From Rhodospirillaceae bacterium (lineage in GTDB: Bacteria; Pseudomonadota; Alphaproteobacteria; GCA-2721365), in assembly GCA_002721365.1 (NCBI GenBank), contig PBKC01000019.1, forward strand, positions 1 through 54,116: DNA of 54,116 bases, in the 5' to 3' direction. A program made the translations under genes and the position numbers. Numbering within the stretch: position 1 is the stretch's first letter; each line of letters starts with the position of its first letter. Below the pieces are notes generated by a model. It was not told the origin of the DNA. It saw only the letters and a list, made by a program, of their open reading frames with translations, and did not search any database. Below are positions 34,634 through 43,618 of the stretch, one piece after another.

Positions 34634-35440
34634 TTACGCCAGCCAGCGTTTGCGGCGGCGGTAGTGTTTCACTTCGCGGTAGCTCTTGCGGCCGCCTTCG
34701 CCGAGGCCGAGGTAGAACTCCTTCACGTCGGCGTTTTCGGTGAGGGTCGACGCCTTGCCGTCGAGGACGACGCGGCCGTTCTCCAGAATGTAGCCGTAGT
34801 CGGCGTATCGCAGGGCAATGTTGGTGTTCTGTTCCGCGAGCAGGAAGCTCACGCCCTCTTCCCGGTTCAGACGGCGGACGATGTCGAAGATTTCCTCGAC
34901 GAGCTGCGGCGCGAGGCCCATCGACGGCTCATCCAGAAGAATCAGGCTGGGGCGCGCCATCAACGCCCGGCCGATCGCCGTCATCTGCTGCTCGCCACCT
35001 GAGATGTAGCCCGCCTGGGCGGTGCGCCGATCCTGGAGGCGCGGAAAGTAGCCATAGACCATCTGCAGGTCGCGGGCGACGGCGGCCCGGCCGTCCTTGC
35101 GCGTATAGGCGCCGGTCAGCAGGTTCTCCTCGACCGTCAGATGCTCGAAGCAATGGCGGCCTTCCATCACCTGGGTAACCCCGCGCGTGACCAGCGCATG
35201 GGGATCGAGCCGGTCGACACGTTCGCCGCGATAGGTGATCGCCCCCCGCGTCACCTCGCCGCGCTCGGCCCGCAGCAGATTCGAGACCGCCTTCAGGGTC
35301 GTGGTCTTGCCGGCGCCGTTGGCCCCCAGAAGGGCGACCACGCCGCCCTCCGGGACCGTCAGCGAAACGCCCTTGAGCACCAGGATGACGTGGTCGTAGA
35401 CGACCTCGATATTGTTGACCGACAACAGCGCCGACGTCAC
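34634..35440 (-). CDS. livF: Branched-chain amino acid-type ABC transporter ATPase (LivF-like)
   Basis: Second ATPase of a liv-type importer, 268 residues. Walker A GANGAGKTTT (about 38-47), Q-loop TQVMEGRHCFEHLTV, signature ISGGEQQMTAIGRA, Walker B LILLDEPSMGLAPQ and switch histidine replaced by the usual LivF glutamine-type LLAEQN. A basic tail (RKSYREVKHYRRRKRWLA) is an extension often seen in versions linked to acyl-CoA ligase clusters. It is the last gene of the operon, 39 bases after the binding protein stop. The transported compound is probably an organic or amino acid; see the ligase at 40.4 kb. Confidence 0.92.
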   Translation of the reverse strand: MTSALLSVNNIEVVYDHVILVLKGVSLTVPEGGVVALLGANGAGKTTTLKAVSNLLRAERGEVTRGAITYRGERVDRLDPHALVTRGVTQVMEGRHCFEHLTVEENLLTGAYTRKDGRAAVARDLQMVYGYFPRLQDRRTAQAGYISGGEQQMTAIGRALMARPSLILLDEPSMGLAPQLVEEIFDIVRRLNREEGVSFLLAEQNTNIALRYADYGYILENGRVVLDGKASTLTENADVKEFYLGLGEGGRKSYREVKHYRRRKRWLA

Positions 35441-35479
35441 CGCGATGCCCCTTCGCGCCGCCGCGAACGGACCCTGCGG

Positions 35480-36808
35480 TCAGTTCTCGGCGCTGCAGTC
35501 ACGGGGCGTGATCCCCTTCTCGGCAGCATATTTGGCGGCCGACTTTTCGATCTCCGCGCGCACCAGATCATGGTCGGGCTTGATCCAGTCGGGCGTGATG
35601 ATCTTCCACTTCGCGCCGTCCCACTCCTGGACCTTCACCAGACCGCCGCCTTCGTGGTCGTAGCAGGAGGTCTTGATCGGCGGCATCAGTCCTTCGGCGC
35701 CGAGTTCCTGGATCCGGCCCAGGGTGAAGTCGAGATGCTCCATCCCCCACTGCACCTGCTCGCCACTCAGGGCGCCGACGCCGAACTTCTCCATCGCCTT
35801 GCGCATGGCCTCGGCGATGATGATCCCCTGGAGGACGCCGCGGTTGTAGTAGATCGAGCCGACCCGGTCGCGCTCGACATTGCCGTTGCCGCGGTCATGA
35901 ACGTATTTGACGATCTCGTCGATGACCGGGAAATCACTGCCCGGCGCGTGGAAGGTGGTGGTGCGGTAGCCCACCGCGGCGGAGCCCGCCGGGATCGCAT
36001 CCTCCTCCGATCCGCACCACCAGATACCCAACAGGCGCTCGCGCGGGAACTGCGCCCGTGCCGCCTCCATCACGGTGGTGCTGCACATGACGCCGAAGCC
36101 GCGGCTGATCACCCAGTCGGGCTTGAAGCGGCGGGCGATCTGCAGCCAGGTCGCCTTCTGGTCGAGGCCCGGATGGGCGACAGGGAAATGCCGGATCTCG
36201 AAGCCGTACATTTCCGCCATCTCGTCCCACAGGAACTCGGTCTCCTTCCCATAGGCCGAGTCATGGTAGATGCGGGCGATTTTCAGACCCTTGAGCTTGT
36301 CCTTGCCGCCGGATTCCTGGGCGATGTATTCGACCATCGCCGTCGCCTGGCTCCAATAGTTCACCACCATCGGAAAGGCGTAGGGAAAGACGCTACCGTC
36401 GGTCGCGTCCGTGCGGCCGTATCCCAGCGTGAGGAGGGGGATCTTGTCCTGGGCCGCGCGTTCGAGGATCGCATAGGTGAGCCCCGTGCCAAGCGGATTG
36501 ATGACCGTCGCCCCCTTGGTGCCCTCGTTCTTCTGCCGCTCGTAGCATTCCACCATGCGGTCGGGCTGGTAGGCGGTCTCGCATTCCTCCCAAGCGATCG
36601 GAATGCCGTTGATGCCCCCGTCCCGGGCGTTCAGCATCGCGAAATAGTCTTCGGTGCCGCCGCCGATACCAGAGCCGCCGGCCGCGTAAGGACCGGTCCG
36701 GTAGATCGGCATGGGCACGAACAGCTCGTCCGCCGCCGCCGGCAGAGACACCGCCAGCGCCGCCAGCAGGATGGCGCCACCCGCTACCAGGCGTTTGCCT
36801 GAATTCAT
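35480..36808 (-). CDS. Liv-type ABC transporter substrate-binding protein
   Basis: 442 residues, a periplasmic binding protein of the leucine-binding (LivK) family. Signal peptide LVAGGAILLAALAVSLPAAA with cleavage before DELFVP. The mature protein has the family opening YRTGPYAAGGSGIGGGTEDY and the GDPAATPGINGI-like segment NARDGGINGIPIAWEE. ATG 36808 follows GAGGGAGGAAGCG, a very strong ribosome binding site, fitting high expression. It is the long subtype (about 60 residues more than LivK) that occurs with acyl-CoA ligases of aromatic- or fatty-acid uptake clusters. Confidence 0.88.
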   Translation of the reverse strand: MNSGKRLVAGGAILLAALAVSLPAAADELFVPMPIYRTGPYAAGGSGIGGGTEDYFAMLNARDGGINGIPIAWEECETAYQPDRMVECYERQKNEGTKGATVINPLGTGLTYAILERAAQDKIPLLTLGYGRTDATDGSVFPYAFPMVVNYWSQATAMVEYIAQESGGKDKLKGLKIARIYHDSAYGKETEFLWDEMAEMYGFEIRHFPVAHPGLDQKATWLQIARRFKPDWVISRGFGVMCSTTVMEAARAQFPRERLLGIWWCGSEEDAIPAGSAAVGYRTTTFHAPGSDFPVIDEIVKYVHDRGNGNVERDRVGSIYYNRGVLQGIIIAEAMRKAMEKFGVGALSGEQVQWGMEHLDFTLGRIQELGAEGLMPPIKTSCYDHEGGGLVKVQEWDGAKWKIITPDWIKPDHDLVRAEIEKSAAKYAAEKGITPRDCSAEN

Positions 36809-36902
36809 CGCTTCCTCCCTCACGCGCGAGGTTCTAGCCCCGCATTCTTCTATCGAGGAGAAGCGTAGCACCGTCTGCCGCAGCCAACCAAGCGACGGGG
36901 CG

Positions 36903-37391
36903 CTACTCCAGATAGCCTTCGGCCCGTGCCGCGGCGAAGGCAGCCTTGGCGGCCGCGCGGCCGGTCTCCTGCCCCCAGTGCTGGGCGACCGCCATCCCCT
37001 CCTGGGAGAGAACCGGCATCAGGCCAAGCAGCTTTTCACCGGCAGGCGTTTGGAAGAACGTCAGGAGATCCCCCAGTTCCTCCTCGCTGAAATGGTTGAG
37101 ATAGAGTTCCCGGTAGCGGCCGGTGAGCTCTTTCCGCTGGCTCTCGAACACCCCGGCAACGGTCTTTTCCACCAGGTCCTCGGCGTCGTGGGACAGAGTG
37201 TCGGCACCAGCGGCGACCCGCTTCACCACCTGGCGGGTGACGATGTCCTGCATATCCTCGGCCATGGCGTAGGCGCCGGACTTTTCGGCAAGCACGTCGA
37301 CGGCGGCGTCGGTCGCGGACTGTTGGGCGAAGCCCGGGGAAGCGCCGAGCCAGACGGCGGTAAACAGGATGACTGGGCGGATGAACATCAA
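36903..37391 (-). CDS. DUF2059-type secreted protein
   Basis: 162 residues. N-terminal signal peptide (RPVILFTAVWLGASPGFAQ) with cleavage near FAQ-Q, then a helical domain of the DUF2059 kind; the family core is RELYLNHFSEEELGDLLTFFQTPAGEKLL. Function unknown. It is inserted between livM and the binding protein gene, on the same strand, 31 bases after livM. Whether it helps the transporter or only shares the transcript is not known. Confidence 0.72.
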   Translation of the reverse strand: MMFIRPVILFTAVWLGASPGFAQQSATDAAVDVLAEKSGAYAMAEDMQDIVTRQVVKRVAAGADTLSHDAEDLVEKTVAGVFESQRKELTGRYRELYLNHFSEEELGDLLTFFQTPAGEKLLGLMPVLSQEGMAVAQHWGQETGRAAAKAAFAAARAEGYLE

Positions 37392-37422
37392 GAAGCTCCT
37401 GAGAGGATTCGGGGTGGGCCGA

Positions 37423-38487
37423 TCAGTAGGGGAACGGCCAGAGACGCAGCTTCTCCTTGGCGATCTGCCACAGCCGGGCGAGGCCGTGAGGCTCGACGAT
37501 CAGGAAGAAGACAATGAGGCCGCCGAAGACGATCAGTTCGAGATTGGACAGGGTATCAGCGCGCACCTGCCCACCCAACAGGACGGCGGCATTGTTCAGC
37601 AGGATCGGCAGCAGGACGATGAACGCCGCCCCCAGGAACGAGCCGAGGATGCTGCCCAACCCGCCGACGATGATCATGAACAGCACCTGGAACGAGCGGT
37701 TGAGGTCGAAGGCCTGGGGCTCGACGGTGCCGAGATAGAGGAACGCCCACAGGGCGCCGGCGATGCCGCAATAGAACGAGCTGACGGCGAAGGCGAGCAG
37801 CTTGGTCCGGTAGAGGCGGATGCCGATCACTTCGGCCGCCACGTCCATGTCCCGCACCGCCATCCACGACCGCCCGATCGCCCCGCGCACCAGGTTCTTG
37901 GCGACCAGCGCCAGCAGAACGACGATCCCCAGCGTCAGCAGGTACCGGCTGACGGCGGTGTCGAAGGCGTAGCCAAGGATGACGATGGGCGGCGCCGAGA
38001 TGACGCCCGAGGCGTCGTAGTTGGTGAACCAGCCGAACGAGGTCAGCACCCATTCGATGGTGAACTGGGCCGCCAAGGTCGCCACCGCGAGATAGAAGCC
38101 CTTGATGCGAAGCGACGGCAGGCCGAACAGCAGCCCGACGCCGGCAGCGATCAGCCCGGCGAGGACGAAGGCCAGCAGGATCGGCATCTCCGGGATGCGA
38201 ACGACGAGGTTGTAGGTGGCGAACGCACCCACCGCCATGAACCCCGCCGTCCCCAGCGAGAGCTGCCCGGCGTAGCCCGTCAGAAGATTGAGGCCGAGGG
38301 CGGCCAGTGAGAAGATCAGGAACGGGATCAGGATCGAGCCCAGCCAGTATTCGTTGGCGATCAGCGGCACGCCGACCGCCGCGAACAGCAGCAGGAGGAA
38401 CAGCCCCCAGCGGTCCTGGGCGATCGGGAAGATCGCCTGGTCGCGGACGTAGCTGGTCTTGAACTGGCCGGATTCGCGGTAGAGCAT
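37423..38487 (-). CDS. livM: Liv-type ABC transporter permease (LivM-like)
   Basis: 354 residues with about nine hydrophobic segments. The LivM signature region GLRIKGFYLAVATLA is seen here as SLRIKGFYLAVATLAAQFTI (about 125-144), and the cytoplasmic coupling loop is GRSWMAVRDMDVAAEVIGI. It pairs with LivH to form the pore. It begins 127 bases after the livH stop, across a REP-like palindrome pair (38508-38583). The product is an inner-membrane protein; no substrate information. Confidence 0.93.
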   Translation of the reverse strand: MLYRESGQFKTSYVRDQAIFPIAQDRWGLFLLLLFAAVGVPLIANEYWLGSILIPFLIFSLAALGLNLLTGYAGQLSLGTAGFMAVGAFATYNLVVRIPEMPILLAFVLAGLIAAGVGLLFGLPSLRIKGFYLAVATLAAQFTIEWVLTSFGWFTNYDASGVISAPPIVILGYAFDTAVSRYLLTLGIVVLLALVAKNLVRGAIGRSWMAVRDMDVAAEVIGIRLYRTKLLAFAVSSFYCGIAGALWAFLYLGTVEPQAFDLNRSFQVLFMIIVGGLGSILGSFLGAAFIVLLPILLNNAAVLLGGQVRADTLSNLELIVFGGLIVFFLIVEPHGLARLWQIAKEKLRLWPFPY

Positions 38488-38507
38488 CGCTCAGGGCACC
38501 ACGCCGG

Positions 38508-38583
38508 TGGGTCCTCCGGTCGAGCCGGAGGACGCCGAAGGAAATGGGAATGTTATCGTCCTCCGGCTCGACCGGAGGACCCA
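38508..38583. repeat. Perfect 26-bp inverted repeat (REP pair) between livH and livM
   Basis: The arm at 38508-38533 and its exact complement at 38558-38583 are separated by 24 bases. Each arm is itself a hairpin (GTCCTCCGG/CCGGAGGAC core). The same core occurs at 3737-3759 and 40322-40398. In this position it could stabilise the upstream livGH part of the mRNA or lower livM expression. Confidence 0.85.
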
Positions 38584-38614
38584 GGAACGGCGCACGCTCG
38601 AACGGTCCACTGCG

Positions 38615-39508
38615 CTACACCCGCTCAATGATCCGCTCCCCGAACAGACCTTGCGGCCGCACCATCAGGAACAGCATCGCCATCAGATAGGGGAAGAAGT
38701 TCTCCACCCCGCCGAGGCCGAAGGTTTCGGACATGTAGACCTCGGCAAGCTTCTCGCCGGCACCGACCAGTAGGCCGCCGACGATGGCGCCGGGAATCGA
38801 GGTGAAGCCGCCCAGGATCAAGACCGGCAAGGCTTTGAGCGCCAGCAGGGCGAGGCTGAACTGAACGCCGAGCCGCCCGCCCCAGACGATCCCGGCCACC
38901 AGGGCGACCACGCCGGCCACCGACCACACGACAACCCAGATCGTGGTGAGCGGGATGCCGACCGACAGCGCCGCCTGATGGTCGTCGGCGACGGCGCGGA
39001 GCGCCCGGCCGATCCGCGTCTTGTTGAAGAACAGCGCCAGCGCGATCACCAGTGCAGCCACCGCGATTGCCGCGTAGAATTCGCTGTAGACGATGTAGAG
39101 CTCGCCGACCTCGAAGGCGGCGTAGGGGTCGCCGAGCTCCAGGAGCTTGGGCGTCGAGCCCCAGACACTGAGCGTCGCCCCCTCGACGATGAAGGTGAGA
39201 CCGATCGTCGCCATGAACAGGATGATCGGCGGCTGATTGACCAGCGGCCGCAGCACCACCCGTTCGACCGCGAGCGCGAGGGCAACCATGACCGCGACCG
39301 TCGCGAGGCCCGCGAGGGCCGGATGCAGGCCGAGCTCCATCAGGCTGACGAAGGTGAGGCCGGCCATGAACACCATTGCACCCTGGGCGAAGTTGAGCAC
39401 GCCCGAGGCCTTGAAGATCAGCACGAAGCCGAGGGCGACCAGGGAGTACATGACGCCGGCCAGAAGGCCGTCGACCAGCGCCTGAGCGTAGAGCCATAGA
39501 AGATCCAT
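38615..39508 (-). CDS. livH: Liv-type ABC transporter permease (LivH-like)
   Basis: 297 residues, about eight transmembrane segments. The LivH opening GLLAGVMYSLVALGFVLIFK, followed by ASGVLNFAQGAM (about 35-46), is diagnostic. The coupling loop is RIGRALRAVADDHQAALSVG. Its ATG overlaps the livG stop (ATGA), so translation is coupled. Partner of LivM; the inner membrane pore of the importer. Confidence 0.94.
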   Translation of the reverse strand: MDLLWLYAQALVDGLLAGVMYSLVALGFVLIFKASGVLNFAQGAMVFMAGLTFVSLMELGLHPALAGLATVAVMVALALAVERVVLRPLVNQPPIILFMATIGLTFIVEGATLSVWGSTPKLLELGDPYAAFEVGELYIVYSEFYAAIAVAALVIALALFFNKTRIGRALRAVADDHQAALSVGIPLTTIWVVVWSVAGVVALVAGIVWGGRLGVQFSLALLALKALPVLILGGFTSIPGAIVGGLLVGAGEKLAEVYMSETFGLGGVENFFPYLMAMLFLMVRPQGLFGERIIERV

Positions 39509-40299
39509 CAGTGGCTCACGCCCAGATAGGCCTCGATGACGTCCCGATCGGCGCGGACGACATCAGGCGTCCCGTCGGCGATCTTGATGCCGTAATCGAG
39601 CACCACGACACGGTCGGAGATATCCATCACCACGCCCATGTCGTGTTCGATCAGGACGATGGTGGTGCCGAACTCGTCGTTCACGTCGAGGATGAAACGG
39701 GACATGTCCTCCTTCTCCTCGACGTTCATGCCGGCCATCGGCTCGTCGAGAAGAAGAAGCTTCGGCTCCGCCGCCAGCGCCCGGCCGAGCTCGACCCGCT
39801 TCTGAAGCCCGTAGGGCAGCCGGCCCACCGGCGTCTTGCGGATGCTCTGGATTTCCAGGAAGTCGATCACCCGCTCGACGGCGAGACGATGGGCCAGTTC
39901 GTTCTTGAGCGCCGGCCCCCAGTAGAGCGCCTGGGCCAGGAGGCCGGAGCGCACCTGCATGTTGCGGCCGGTCATGATGTTGTCGAGGGTCGTCATGCCC
40001 TTGAACAGGGCGACGTTCTGGAATGTCCGCGCGATACCTTCGCGGGCGACCTCAGCCGGCTTGTAGCGCCGGCGCTCCCTTCCCCGGAAGCGGATATGGC
40101 CGGACTGGGGCTTGTAGATGCCGTTGATGACGTTGAGCAGGCTCGTCTTGCCGGCGCCGTTGGGGCCGATGATCGCGAGGATTTCACCCTCACGGACCTC
40201 GACGCTCACGTCCTGCAGCGCCCGCACCGCCCCGAAACCGAGGCTGATCCCGCTGGCGTCGAGCAGCACATCGCCGATTTGGCGTTCCACAGGCGTCAT
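39508..40299 (-). CDS. livG: Liv-type ABC transporter ATPase (LivG-like)
   Basis: First ATPase of the liv-type importer, 263 residues. Walker A GPNGAGKTSLLN, Q-loop TFQNVALFKGMT, the LivG-type signature LPYGLQKRVELGRALA, Walker B LLLLDEPMAGMN and switch LIEHDMGVVMDIS are complete. The C-terminal IADGTPDVVRADRDVIEAYLG helix is typical of LivG. It overlaps livH by ATGA and follows the ligase gene across a REP-like repeat. Confidence 0.94.
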   Translation of the reverse strand: MTPVERQIGDVLLDASGISLGFGAVRALQDVSVEVREGEILAIIGPNGAGKTSLLNVINGIYKPQSGHIRFRGRERRRYKPAEVAREGIARTFQNVALFKGMTTLDNIMTGRNMQVRSGLLAQALYWGPALKNELAHRLAVERVIDFLEIQSIRKTPVGRLPYGLQKRVELGRALAAEPKLLLLDEPMAGMNVEEKEDMSRFILDVNDEFGTTIVLIEHDMGVVMDISDRVVVLDYGIKIADGTPDVVRADRDVIEAYLGVSH

Positions 40300-40321
40300 C
40301 GGCCGTAGCTCAAGCGATCAT

Positions 40322-40398
40322 CGGCCCTCCGGGCAAGCCGGAGGGCGACGACGACCCTGTGAATTTTTATCGTCCTCCGCGAAGGCGGAGGCCCCATG
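40322..40398. repeat. REP-like repeat pair between the ligase and livG
   Basis: Left unit GGCCCTCCGGGCAAGCCGGA... and right unit CGTCCTCCGCGAAGGCGGAGG point outward around an AT-rich centre (GTGAATTTTTAT, 40359-40370). Each is a hairpin. Same family as the element between livH and livM. Confidence 0.75.
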
Positions 40399-40430
40399 CC
40401 GGCCCCACTGATGTGATGCCCCCGCATCGC

Positions 40431-42401
40431 TCAGCCCGCCTTCGCCAAGGCCACCGACTGGGCGACGGCGACGTCGCGGATCGGCAGTTCCGCCTTGATC
40501 GTCCCGGTCCGCCCGTCCTCGAACTGGACCTTGGCCTCGACCGCGACCGAAGCGGCCCCGCCGTAGAGGGCTGCGATCAGATCGGCGTATTTCTCGGCAA
40601 CGAAGCGACGACGCACCTTGCGGGTGCGCGTCAGCTCCTCGTCGTCGGGGTCGAGTTCCTTATGAAGAATCAGGAAGCGGTGTATCTGCGAGGCGGCGAG
40701 CTGCGGCTCCTGCGCAAGCTCCCGATTGGCGCGCGCGATCTCGCCTTCGATCAGGTCGTAGACCTCGGGCCGACCGGCAAGGTCGGTGTAGCTGGTATAG
40801 GCGAGGTTGCGGCGTTCGGCCCAGCTTCCCACCGCTTCAAGATCGATATTGATGAAAGCGGCGACGAAGCGGCGGTTATGTCCGTGCGCCACGGCCTCCC
40901 GGATATACGGGCTGAATTTGAGCTTGTTCTCGACATATTTTGGGGCGAACAAGGAACCGGAGACGAGCTTGCCGACATCCCGCGCCCGATCGACGATCTT
41001 GAGCTGGCCGTCCGAATCGATCAGACCGACATCGCCCGATCGCAGCCACCCGTCTTCCGTGAGCGCTTCCGCCGTCGCATGCGCGTCCTTGTAGTAGCCC
41101 ATGAACACGCCGGGCCCGCGGAACTGGACCTCGCCGCCGTCGGCGATCCTGAGCTCGACCTCGGGCATCGGCTGGCCCACGGTGTCGGCGCGGACACGAT
41201 CGTCGGCCTGCCCGCACACCAGGGCACTGGCCTCGGTCATGCCGTAGATCTGTTTGATGTTGACGCCGAGCGACCGGTAGAAGCTGAAGATCTCAGGCCC
41301 GATCGCCTCGCCCGCCGTGTAGGCGACGCGGATGCGGCCGAAGCCGAGGCTGTCCTTCAGCGGTCCGTAGACCAGCACTTCGCCGAGGCCGTAGAGCAGT
41401 CCATCGAGAAAACCGACGGGGCGCCCGGCGAGCTTCCGTTCGCCGACGCGCTGTGCCACCGCCATGAAGCGCTTGAACATCCACCGCTTGATCGCCGCGG
41501 CGTCCTCCATCCGCACCATGACCGAGGTCAGGATCGTTTCCCAGATGCGGGGCGGGGCAAAGAAGTAGCTGGGCCCGATCTCCCGCAGGTCATGCATCAC
41601 CGTCGCGCTGCTTTCGGGGCAGTTGATGGCGAAACCGGCGGTCAGCGCCTGGCCATAAGAGAAAATGTGATCACCGATCCACGCCAGCGGCATGTAGGCG
41701 ATCGCCTCTTCCGTAGCGGTCAGGCGGTCATGGGCATTGGCGTTGCGCGAGGTGGCGAGCAGGCTCTGATGGCTCAGCATCACACCCTTGGGCCGGCCTG
41801 TGGTTCCCGAGGTGTAGCAGATGATGGCGACGTCGTCGGGAGAACCGCGGGCGATTTCGGCTTCGAAGAATCCTGGGTTGCCGGCCGCAAAGCGTCGCCC
41901 GTCATCGACCACGCCCGAATAGGACCGCAGACGGCCGTCGCGATAATGCCGCATGCCGCGCATGTCCTCGGCGACCACGAGTTGGAGATGCGGACAGTCG
42001 TCGATGACCGCCAGCATCTTGTCGACCTGCTCCTGGTCCTCGACGACGGCGAACCGCACCTCGGCATGGTCGACGATGAAGCGCATCTCGTCGGCGACGG
42101 AGTCCTGGTAGAGCGGAACCGGCACGCCCCCCAGCCCCTGCACGGCTGCGATGGCGACATAGAGTTCCGGCCGGTTGTCGCCGATGATCGCGACCTTGTC
42201 GCCGCGTTCGAATCCCGCTGCGGCCAGACCGCCGGCGAGCGCTGCCGCCGCATCGCGATAGTCCCGCCACGTCCAACACTGCCAGATGCCGAGGTCCTTC
42301 TCGCGCATGGCGATACGGTCGCCGCGGCGCTCGGCATGGGCAAGAAGAAGCTTCGGGAAGGTGTCGAGGCTCGAATCGACGTCGGGGCCGATGGCAGCCA
42401 T
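40431..42401 (-). CDS. Long-chain-fatty-acid-CoA ligase-like AMP-forming synthetase
   Basis: 656 residues of the ANL superfamily, long-chain type. Phosphate loop YTSGTTGRPKGVMLSH (canonical), YGMTEASAL, GWLRSGDVGLID, hinge DRARDVGKLVSG and C-terminal KVRRRFVAEKY as in FadD15-type ligases. It activates a carboxylic acid with ATP and CoA. It leads the liv-type operon, so it probably activates the compound brought in by the transporter (vectorial capture). ATG 42401 is preceded by GGGAGG 12 bases away; ATG 42425 is an alternative with GGCAGG close to it. Substrate not predictable. Confidence 0.88.
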   Translation of the reverse strand: MAAIGPDVDSSLDTFPKLLLAHAERRGDRIAMREKDLGIWQCWTWRDYRDAAAALAGGLAAAGFERGDKVAIIGDNRPELYVAIAAVQGLGGVPVPLYQDSVADEMRFIVDHAEVRFAVVEDQEQVDKMLAVIDDCPHLQLVVAEDMRGMRHYRDGRLRSYSGVVDDGRRFAAGNPGFFEAEIARGSPDDVAIICYTSGTTGRPKGVMLSHQSLLATSRNANAHDRLTATEEAIAYMPLAWIGDHIFSYGQALTAGFAINCPESSATVMHDLREIGPSYFFAPPRIWETILTSVMVRMEDAAAIKRWMFKRFMAVAQRVGERKLAGRPVGFLDGLLYGLGEVLVYGPLKDSLGFGRIRVAYTAGEAIGPEIFSFYRSLGVNIKQIYGMTEASALVCGQADDRVRADTVGQPMPEVELRIADGGEVQFRGPGVFMGYYKDAHATAEALTEDGWLRSGDVGLIDSDGQLKIVDRARDVGKLVSGSLFAPKYVENKLKFSPYIREAVAHGHNRRFVAAFINIDLEAVGSWAERRNLAYTSYTDLAGRPEVYDLIEGEIARANRELAQEPQLAASQIHRFLILHKELDPDDEELTRTRKVRRRFVAEKYADLIAALYGGAASVAVEAKVQFEDGRTGTIKAELPIRDVAVAQSVALAKAG

Positions 42402-42640
42402 CTTTATGGCCGGCCTCCCGCGCATGCCTGCCGCGCCCTGTTCGGGTCACGTCGCCGCATTTTTCCTCCCCGTCTTGCCGACACCGTCTCACGCGGTGTT
42501 CTTGCGTCAGGGATTATCAGGACAATTCGGGCCGGCCACAAGCCCGGCGCCCGGACTTGGAAACCAAGCGTTAGGATCGAAGTCTTAGGGTGGCGGCGGC
42601 TCCGTTGCCCGTCGGGAACGCGAACGGTCAAAGGAACGGC

Positions 42641-43468
42641 ATGATGAAGACACTGACGATCAAGGGCGTATCGGTCCCGGCTCTTGGGCTGGGGACGTGG
42701 TCCCTCAACGGTCGCGACTGCGAGCGGGCGGTCGCGACGGCGATCGAGGCCGGCTACCGCCATATCGATACCGCGCGCGCCTACGGTAACGAGGCCGAGG
42801 TGGGTGCGGGCCTTCGCGCTTCCGGCATCGACCGTGGTGACATCTTCCTGACCACGAAGATCTGGTACGACGATCTGGCGGCGGGGCGTTTCCAGCGCGC
42901 GACCGAGCAGAGCATCGGAACGATCGGAGTCGACTATGCCGACCTCGTCCTCGTCCATTGGCCGAACGCCGACATTCCACTCGGTGAGACGCTGGAGGCG
43001 CTGGCGGAGGTCAAGGCGCGCGGCCTCGCCCGCAATGTCGGGGTCAGCAACTTCCCCGTCGCCCTGATGCGCGAGGCGATCGAAAAGCATGGCGCCGACC
43101 TTCTCTGCAATCAGGTCGAGTACCACCCATTCCTCAAGCAGGACGCCGTCATCGCCTATGCCCGATCCCAGGGCCTGATGATCACCGCCTATTGCCCGAT
43201 CGCCCGCGGCCAGGTGATGGGCAACGCGACCCTGGCCGAGATCGGCCGCCGCCGTGGCAAGTCGGAAGCCCAAGTGACGCTGCGCTGGCTCGTGCAGCAG
43301 GACGGGATCGCGGTCATTCCCAAGGCCGGCAGCGAGAAGCATATCCGCGCCAACATGGAAATTTTCGACTTCACCCTGTCACCCGAGGACATGGCGGCCA
43401 TTTCGGCGCTCGGCGGCGACCGTCGGCTGGTCGATCCGGCTTGGGCACCCGATTGGGACGCCGCCTGA
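42641..43468 (+). CDS. Aldo/keto reductase
   Basis: NADPH-dependent reductase of the AKR superfamily (2,5-didehydrogluconate reductase-like), 275 residues. TIM-barrel motifs: GLGTWSL, EAGYRHIDTARAYGNEAEVG with catalytic Asp and Tyr, TKIW with catalytic Lys, LVHWPN with catalytic His, VGVSNF, and the cofactor loop VIPKAGSEKHIRAN. Two adjacent ATG codons; AAGGA lies five bases before the first. It is divergent from the ligase gene and independent of its neighbours. Substrate unknown. Confidence 0.92.
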   Translation: MMKTLTIKGVSVPALGLGTWSLNGRDCERAVATAIEAGYRHIDTARAYGNEAEVGAGLRASGIDRGDIFLTTKIWYDDLAAGRFQRATEQSIGTIGVDYADLVLVHWPNADIPLGETLEALAEVKARGLARNVGVSNFPVALMREAIEKHGADLLCNQVEYHPFLKQDAVIAYARSQGLMITAYCPIARGQVMGNATLAEIGRRRGKSEAQVTLRWLVQQDGIAVIPKAGSEKHIRANMEIFDFTLSPEDMAAISALGGDRRLVDPAWAPDWDAA

Positions 43469-43618
43469 GGATGCGATTCGCCGGCCGGCCTAGCCTTCCC
43501 GCCCTCAAGAGTCGATTTGTGCAGGCGCGACGCTCGACGCGCACTATCTTCCCATTCGTCAACTCCGCCTATAACGTGCCGGAGCGGGCGACGGCAGGGG
43601 CCGACAGCAACACGAGTC

